Shown here: in pieces, positions 57,301 to 64,000 of the stretch
Position numbering within the stretch: position 1 is the stretch's first letter
Layout: every line of letters starts with the position of its first letter
Source of the DNA: Orobanche coerulescens
Lineage: Eukaryota > Streptophyta > Magnoliopsida > Lamiales > Orobanchaceae
Direction of reading: 5' to 3'
DNA: 64,000 bases
Assembly: GCA_033398695.1 (NCBI GenBank)
Contig: CM065811.1
Coordinates: 77,343,001-77,407,000 of the forward strand
Program-made: the position numbers and the translations under genes
Notes under the pieces: model-generated
The model's input: only the letters and a program-made list of their open reading frames with translations
Database searches by the model: none
What the model was told of the DNA's origin: nothing

Positions 57301-57396
57301 ATGTATAGTGTTAATGTGTTTTACGTATTGCTTTGGTAGATCCTCACGGAGAAGTGCAACGGCTGTAATATTCCCGAATGGTTTGGGGGTGTTACG
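54353..57396 (+). repeat. 5' LTR of the LARD-like element
   Basis: TGTAATATCCGCAATTTTCG start; TATCGGCCGATA palindromes at about 55045-55133; TATA box CTATAAATG at 55148-55156; GAGAGAGAGTGAGAGAGG leader; R hairpin CCCC-AGTATTT-GGGG at 56995-57009; end GGGTGTTACG. All open reading frames inside are by-products. Confidence 0.9.
55045..55133. repeat. TATCGGCCGATA palindrome cluster upstream of the LARD TATA box
   Basis: Units read TTCGGCCGATAG, GGGCCGATAG, CTATCGGCCGATAAG and GGCCGATAG, with diverged ATCGGTTGG between. The cluster ends about 15 bp before the TATA box. The 3' LTR counterpart is at 60325-60411. Confidence 0.8.
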
Positions 57397-59639
57397 AATA
57401 TGGTATCGAGCTTAGGTTGCGGAAACCTAGGGTGTCGGGTCGGGTTGTGTGTTGTTGGGTCTTGTCTTGTCTTGTCTTGTCGATTTTGTCCGACCGAGTC
57501 GTGTCGCGACGCGTCGTCCGAGGTGTCGGTCGTGATTAGTATCGAGGTGCGGCCATCATCTTCGTGCGACTGTGGAAGTAAGTCTCACTTCTTTGTGATT
57601 TTCATAGTGTGACACTAGATATTTTTATGATTATTTGATAAGTTGTGGTATTTTATGTGAAATTAGATATCAGTAAATGTATATAGTCGAATCTCAAATT
57701 AGATTAATACGAGGAGTGTAAATCGTTTGTGATGTCTTTTATTGTTGTTTTCTCCGTTGTTGATGATTTTCGAATCGATTTGCACGTTTTACAAGTCTCT
57801 TGTGGAAGCTTTGTGCTTATACACGTTCGACTTGTTCACTAGCTTGTGCGGGAGGGTATTTTATCGGTTTTGTTAAGATTGTGGTATTTTATCTTTTATT
57901 TTCGTTTATAGACTTGTATTGTCTTGATTTTAAGCGTTTTGATGCGTGTGCTAGGAGTTGTTTTAGTGAACGTAGTTTTGTCTGAGTTTTGGGCATTACG
58001 GCTATCGGATTTTTTTGAAAACCTTGAGTATCTTAGAAAAATAAATTTGAGACATACTTTTCAAATGAGTTATTTTCTTGTGGTACATCCTAGATGCCAC
58101 AATGTATTTCAAAAATTTTCTACCTCGAGGACCAAAATGTTTTGAGATATTTTCAACACTTTTATTTAGACCCGGTCGAATAATTTGAAAGTTTTCACTA
58201 AGAGAAAGTGTCTTCATTTTTATCAAATGCGAAATGGTTCTCGATGTCTCGATAACGATGTTTCACGTTTGTATTTTTTTTGAAAGGTGATACTCAAGAT
58301 CAACCGGTGTTCTTCTAAATTATTTTCAAAATGAAGTTTTCGTTTTAAAACCTATCCATTCCCGTTTGAGGGCCGGGTATGTATGTGTGATGTTCGCGTT
58401 GTCCTTTTGATACTTTCTCCCGAGTATGACCGAATTGGCGGTGTGAGCGTTGAGACGCTTTCCACACATTGGTTGTGCTAGCCCCTGAGAGGCGGAGTGT
58501 TGGTATTGAATGTTGTCGCCTCATGGCAATTTCTGCGTTATCGCGCATGTGCGAGCTGTTAGAGCTTGATTTGGTATGGCCGTGTGCATCGGTGATGGTT
58601 CCGTTATCGTCGATTGTTTAATGTCTTGTTACCTTGCTCCGTTTTTGTGAATTTCGTGGGCGAGGTCGGAGGTAATGCCCGTACTATTTTGACTTACGTG
58701 TTTTCTCTTCCCGATCTATCGATTCGCTCATGTTCGTTGGTACTTTATGAACTTGTTCGGTATTTGATTTCATCGTCCGAACGAGCCGTGATCTTGTTGT
58801 AGGCCGATCTGGTTATCGGTGTGATTTTTTCGAGTTCGGTTCGATTCTTGTGAACTTTGTTCGGGAGTAACATCCTTTGGTTCTACTAGTCCTTTTATTG
58901 AAGGGATCGGATTACGAACTTGTATTTTCTACTTTGTCGACTCATTTATGTTCGTTGACATTTGAGCTTGTCTGCCCTTGTTTTTGTTTACGAGCAGTGT
59001 GATATCATTTCGGGATAACTTATTTGTCGTTGTGACTTTTCAATCGCTATTCCCTTTCGGTGGATCTTATGGGAATGCATGTCTTGTAGTTCTCACGGAT
59101 CATCACAGGAGTTATTGTTGAACTTTATTGTTCTTCGTGATTCGAACATGATTCTTCGATTTTTGTTGTCTCGATCGTTTGTTTGATCGGTTTTGTTCTC
59201 GTTCCGTGATTGGCGAGCGTTCGGGCTCCTTCGTAATTCCCTTTAGTTCGGGAAATTAGTTTCGTTTTCAATCTTCCATCCCTTAGGCGGTGGGATTAGT
59301 GTTTGTTCGGTTGACTCGCGTTTTGATTGAGGTACCGTTGGGTTGGTCAATCATGTTGATTTTCGTTCGTTGTGTTTTGTGATTATCGGATAATTGACTT
59401 GACTATAGTATCCGTTTGATGACGCTTGTCACTTGTCGGTTTTATTATATCCCTAATGACGTTGTGTTAGTCGCCGTGGAGCGTGTTTTCACGCCGTATG
59501 CTCCTTTGCGTTGTTTGTAACATTTCGCCGTTGGGCGTTAATTACGCATTCTTGTGTGTCTCGTTGAGTTTTCTGGCGGAATATTTCTTCTCCTACTTGT
59601 TTTAAGTTTCGGACGAAACTTCTTTTAAGGAGGGTAGAA
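57397..59639 (+). other. LARD interior without coding capacity
   Basis: TGGTATCGAGC at 57401-57411 is the primer-binding site with one base missing. A (TCTTG)n run (57461-57481) follows. The rest is CG- and TTCG-rich with no conserved protein motif in any frame. The end has GTTTCGGACGAAACTTC and a purine tract AAGGAGGGTAGAA before the 3' LTR, the same arrangement as in the chromovirus at 44690-44725. Confidence 0.7.
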
Positions 59640-62600
59640 TGTAATATCCGCAATTTTCGATTTCCGGTAATTTCTTTTTTGGTCGGAGTCCGTTTTGACG
59701 ACTTCGCTCATGACCGTTCGTCATTACGAGAATGATTAATTCTACACTTTTTGACATCCGAGTTCGTTTGTGTCGTTTCGTTGAGTTACGTGCTTTTTAG
59801 CGACTTTTCCGCACTTGAGTTCGATTCTTGCGAATCTCATCAGCTGTTGTTTGAGTTTCCCTCAAGTCCGTTTATCTTTGTTGGACTTGTTGTGAACTTC
59901 GGTTTGGTTATTCGATCACGTATCGTGATTTTCGGGCCTTTGGGCCATTTTCGTAATTTCCCAAAGTTTGGGGTAATTACCTTCCGTTGTCGAATTTCGA
60001 GCCTTCGGGTGGTCGGAATCGTGTGTCCTACTATCTCTTAGATTCGTCTTTGTGAGTACTTCGTAACCGTATCTTCGGTTCGTATTGAGTTCGGGTTTGA
60101 TGTCGTTTTGTTGAATTAGGATTTCTAAACGGCTTTTCTAGGTATGAGTTCGTCTTTGTTAGATCACCATTAATTTTTGGTAACTCCAAAAATTATAAAT
60201 CTTGCAATATTATAGAACATCGAGTTAGCTTTCCAATGGTTCAAGCGGTGAGTCAATCGGTCGGACGAGAGAGTTATGGTCGTTTTAGTGAAAGGCTGTC
60301 ATTGTCGGGCACCGTCGAGAGCCTTTCGGCCGATAGGGAGGGCCGATAGACTCTCTGCCGGCATTTGTATAGGGTATCGGTTGGGCCTATCGGCCGATAA
60401 GTGGCGATAGGTCTCTTGTGTTACACTATAAATGTGTTGTTTTGAGCGTGAGCGGCTCATTTCCTTCTTCTTTTTCCTTAGACGAGAGAGAGTGAGAGAG
60501 GAGGAGAGCTTCTCATCATTATCATTTGGAGGGTTGATTTTCATCATTCTTCTTCGGTTGTGAAGCTTGGACAATCAATCCAGCGCGTGTTCTACGAATC
60601 TAAATACTTGAATCACTCAAGGTAATATCTCTTGAAACCCTACCTTTTTGGATAATTGGGGATTTTGGGGTTTTGTCCGATTCTTTCCGTTTTGTTGATG
60701 GATTGATGATTATTTAGATGTATTATATCATTTCCCTTGTTATTCCATGGTTGGATCGTATCGATTCGTTGTTTGAGTTGAGTTCTTGACCGACGCCTTG
60801 AAGGTGTCGGTAAAATGTCTTAGAGGGTTTTCGGGCGTTCTACGATTATTCTTCCTCGTATGGTCGATGATTTATTGATTGTATGATGTTAGGTCGTGTT
60901 TCTTGCGAAGAAACGCGTTGAACCCTTTCGTTCGTCGTCGTCTTCCGTTTCGATAGCATTGGGCGTTTGAAGCTTTCGGTTGAGCCGTGTTCGTCGAATA
61001 CTTGCGTACCGATTTTGAGGCAAGTATCTTGTCCATACATTTCATGTTTCGTAGGCATAATTATTGATAAATGATTTTATGCGAAATCGATGTTTAATGA
61101 ACGTAAAAGGGATCGGTATGTTCTCGATAAATGTTGTCTTTCAACAATAATTCTTGTAATTCGTGAATATATGTGTTCTCGGAATATATGTGTTGGTTTT
61201 GTATGTTGAAAGATGCTACGATCACTTTGAGTGAGTTTAATAGACCGTAATCCTTTGCGGTGGATTACGTAATGTTATGTGTACTTGTTCGGTAAGAACG
61301 TAATGTGTGCGATATTGGTTGTTATTCCTTCGTGAGGAGATTGTGACACTTGGTGTTGCTTGGTATTGGTATTTACTTGTGGTTGTGTGACATTAGTTGT
61401 GAGTGTACGTCGACTAAAGTGGCCATTCTAGCAAAGTACCTAGCATTCGTATGCATATTCTAGTATTCGAATTATGGCTTCCCGTGGCGTTGTGGATGAT
61501 ATGTGTATGTTCACCTAGGGACGGTCCGACGAGGCCTCTAGGGATACGTTGCCGTGAGTTTCGTATCGCGAACTATGGTTAACCACCCGGGGATGTCCGA
61601 CGGGGCTCTGCGAGTACGGTGGCCATGAGTCTCGTACCAAGGTTAACTTTGAAGTGTTTTGTTGGAGAAGCGTGATCTTTGGCGCATATTTCGTCTCGAT
61701 TAGAATGGCAGTTCAAATGGTATCGTACTTGGTGGAATGGCACTAATAAATGTGTTGTGAATGAATTGTCTCTTGGTTGTGATAATTTGGTATGGGTACG
61801 TGAGTCATGTGGTTGCTTTGTGCATTGTAGCTCTGTGGTATGATGAGTGAGGCTGTTGTCATGGTAATGTTGGATACGGTGTAATTTCCACCGGGTATTC
61901 TTGCGAGTATGTGATGTGGATGATTTGGGTCGTGGACCCTGTGTTGTGATTGGAATGTTATAATTGGGTCGTGGGCCTGTTATACTATCGGACTTGTATT
62001 TTGAAATAAGCGATTGTTGGGCTATGTCCCTAAGCATTTGAAAGGCTTGAAAATTCTTAAATCCCAAGCGTTTTCAAAAACTCCGAGATCGGAAAATGTT
62101 TTGTAAGTAAAATGGTTTTATTCTTATCTTTCGTAATCTAAATTGTTTTGATCAAGTGAATTATCTCGGGAAGTATATTCATGATTTCTATGTTCTTGGA
62201 GTATGATTTGTATGGCTGTCTTTCTATTTATACTTTCACAAGCAAAACGGTGGAGTTTTGCTAACCCCAGTATTCGGGGGTGGATGTCTGTGTGCGTCCG
62301 GGTATTTGCGAGTTCTTTGAGGAGCAATTCACGGGATCGTTACGAAGGATGATGGAAGTCGGCGATACTAATCACATGAAGACCGGTGTTGAATATTTGG
62401 TGATGTCTTGTTTTGTCTTTCCGTTGTGTTTACTTTCCCCTATGCGGGATTGTTGATTTATGTTAACCCCTGCGTGGGTATGAGTTACGAGAAAGAGTAA
62501 TGTATGGTCGATGTGTATGTTGTGGTAAAAGACCAAATCGGTCTAATGGTTCGTTAGTTAGCCATGTCGGCATGTATAGTGTTAATGTGTTTTACGTATT

Positions 62601-62665
62601 TGCTTTGGTAGATCCTCACGGAGAAGTGCTGCTGTAATATTCCCGAATGGTTTGGGGGTGTTACA
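59640..62665 (+). repeat. 3' LTR of the LARD-like element
   Basis: A 3026-bp copy of the 5' LTR. The TATA box is at 60426-60433 and the R hairpin near 62265. Differences from the 5' LTR are dominated by 1-4 base indels, many next to CpG (for example AAACCGCG/AAACGCG and TTTCGAAG/TTTGAAG), with few substitutions. Confidence 0.9.
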
Positions 62666-62789
62666 TAAACTGGGGAAATCTACTCACATACTTCTAATAA
62701 TCAAGTTTGTATTTATTATGCAATAACCATGTGATCACTTAAGCTGAACACCAACGACCATCATTGTTACTTAAGCCCTTGGAAATTTC

Positions 62790-63758
62790 TTAATGGAAAA
62801 GGGAGCATGTAACCATGGACTTTGTTATTGGTTTGCCCCTATCAGCTCGGACAAATACTGCTATTTGGGTCATTGTCGATAGAATGACTAAGTTGGCACA
62901 CTTTTTGCCATTAAAAAGATGACCTTTAATATGGATCAGTACGCTTAGTTATACATCCGGGAAGTCTTGAGATTGCATGGGATTCCCGTACCGATAGTGT
63001 CTGATGAAGATACAAGATTCACATCTAAGTTTTGGAGAAAATTTGCACAGGGCAATGTGAACAAAGTTGAAGTTTAGCACATCTTATCATCTGCAGACTG
63101 ATGGTCAATCTGAAAGGAGGATAGAATCCTTGGAGGATATGTTGAGGTCATGCATCCGAGACCTTGGAGATAGGTGGGAAAGTTTCTTGCCATTAGCAGA
63201 ATTCACGTGTAACAACAGTTATCACGCAACTATTGGGATGGCCCGTAAGAAGCACTCTATGGGAGGAAGTGCAGATCACCGTTACTTTGGACATAAATTG
63301 GAGAAGTAAAAATACTGGGATCCGAATTGATCGAACAAACGATTTGAGCAGTTGCAGAGATCCATGATCACATAAAAGTAGCACAGGATAGACAAAAAAT
63401 GTATGCTGTTTTTTGGAAGAAAGACTTGCAGTTTCAAGTGGGAGACCATGTTTTTCTTAAGGTGGTTCCAAGAAGAGGAGTAGTAAGATTTGATAATAAA
63501 GGTAAACTGAGGCGAAGGTTTGTTAGTCCGTTTGAAATCCTTAAGAAAGTCGGTGACTTGGCATATGAGTTGGCATTATCTTGGAATTATCACCCATGCA
63601 CAATGTGTTTCACATGTCGATGCCATGACCCATCTCATGTGGTCAACTACAAAGAAATGCAAGTCGGCAAGGATATTTCATATGACGAGTTTCCAGAGGT
63701 TATCTTGGAACGCAAAATTTTGAGACTCGAAAATAAAAAAAGATTATACAACATCTAA
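62790..63758 (+). pseudogene. Gypsy integrase remnant
   Basis: Scattered frames give the integrase core: VIVDRMTKLAHFLP-type sequence, [20 protein letters not shown] (second Asp), then STSYHLQTDGQSERRIESLEDMLRSC with the catalytic Glu (DGQSER), and LAEFTCNNSYHATIGM. The C-terminal region appears at 63399-63758 (FQVGDHVFLKV, LRRRFVSPFEILKKVGDLAYELAL). No chromodomain is recognisable. There is no gag or RT upstream, because the LARD-like element abuts on the left. At least three frameshifts are present. Confidence 0.8.
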
Positions 63759-63891
63759 TCTATTCCTTCTCTCCGAATCAAGGTAAATTCCTTAGAACCC
63801 TTGTTTGGGGAATTTTTGGGAACCCTTGTTTGGGGAATTTCTTAGATCCGTCCGATTTATCCATTTTGAAGCTTGCAATCCTTGGTATTAT
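63759..63891. other. Short spacer with a tandem duplication
   Basis: GAACCCTTGTTTGGGGAATT occurs twice, 25 bp apart (about 63796 and 63821). It lies between the integrase remnant and the Copia LTR edge; no gene is seen. Confidence 0.5.
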
Positions 63892-64000
63892 TGTTGGGAT
63901 TCCGAAAATAAAACGAAATACGCAGCGGAAAAAAAAATACGAATCCCAAACAGGATCGATCAAGTAACGTATATACGAAAATATAAATACAAAGATAAAG
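63892..64000 (-). repeat. U5 end of a Copia LTR (minus strand), cut by the window
   Basis: On the minus strand it reads CGTATATACGTTACTTGATCG, then TTTGGGATTCGTATTTTTTTTTCCGCTGCG and the end GGAATCCCAACA. This matches the order of the Copia LTR end at 23470-23581 (CGTATATACGTAGCTTGATCG, TTCCGCTGC, CCAACA). No primer site lies next to it, so it may be a solo LTR or the 3' LTR of an element. Confidence 0.7.

Larger units (their letters stand above)
54353..62665 (+). mobile_element. LARD-like non-autonomous gypsy element with 3-kb LTRs
   Basis: LTRs at 54353-57396 and 59640-62665 (TGTAATATCCGC...GTGTTACA) flank a 2.24-kb interior with an initiator-Met-type primer site and a polypurine tract but no recognisable Gag or Pol. 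CATAA precedes the element (54348-54352). At the right end GTGTTACATAA allows CATAA only if two bases (CA) were lost. Size, long LTRs and lack of coding fit a large retrotransposon derivative that relies on a related autonomous element. It is the same LTR family as the solo LTR at 11137-14470. Confidence 0.85.

Noticed and set aside
58345..58802. Small reading frames in the LARD interior as degraded Gag or Pol
   Set aside because: I could find no zinc knuckle, protease, RT or integrase motif in any frame.

Overview
This window is plant nuclear DNA made almost entirely of nested transposable elements. I see no complete host gene and no rRNA or tRNA gene. The element mix (Sirevirus-like Copia, Ty3/gypsy chromovirus, Athila-like gypsy, CACTA, hAT, an RTE-type LINE; initiator-Met and tRNA-Asp primer sites) points to an angiosperm, probably a eudicot. 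The species cannot be resolved. Nearly every coding region is broken by in-frame stops, frameshifts or deletions, so this is old heterochromatic repeat DNA.

Layout. 1-2366: minus-strand Sirevirus-like Copia (gag N-terminus, primer site, 2.2-kb LTR). 2367-4404: end of a gypsy-type LTR, then a decayed Athila-type env-like/'plant transposon protein' ORF. 4400-17151: one gypsy LTR split by a 10.3-kb CACTA transposon (6737-17046, TSD TCC). The CACTA carries exons of two host genes, an NPGR2-like TPR protein and a VIM/ORTHRUS SRA-domain protein, and is itself interrupted by a 3.3-kb solo LTR (11137-14470, TSD ATTTG). 17152-18601: Sirevirus 3' end, its LTR, and LTR fragments. 18953-47200: three-level nest. 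A Tekay/Del-like chromovirus is interrupted by a Copia element (21544-39883, TSD TCCTA), whose 3' LTR is interrupted by an Athila-like element (28651-37821, TSD GTATG) that has gag-protease and an env-like ORF but no reverse transcriptase or integrase. 47685-48690: RTE-type LINE 3' end. 49087-49669 and 50370-53536: two hAT elements with 8-bp duplications. 54353-62665: an 8.3-kb LARD-like element, about three quarters LTR, with no recognisable coding. 62790-63758: gypsy integrase remnant. 63892-64000: edge of a minus-strand Copia LTR.

Most interesting signal. LTRs from unrelated superfamilies carry arrays of 12-bp, CpG-rich palindromes directly upstream of the TATA box. There are four words: TAGCGYRCGCTA, TAACGTACGTTA, GTGCCGCGGCAC and TATCGGCCGATA. 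The first two words occur in both Copia and Ty3/gypsy LTRs, and the third in both a chromovirus-type and an Athila-like LTR. Two copies of one LTR family carry different words. A further array inside the Athila-like element is followed by a TATA-like box, a CT-rich leader and a putative intron ahead of the env-like ORF, as if the LTR promoter module had been reused internally. I interpret these as exchangeable or convergent promoter-proximal modules; their function is unknown.
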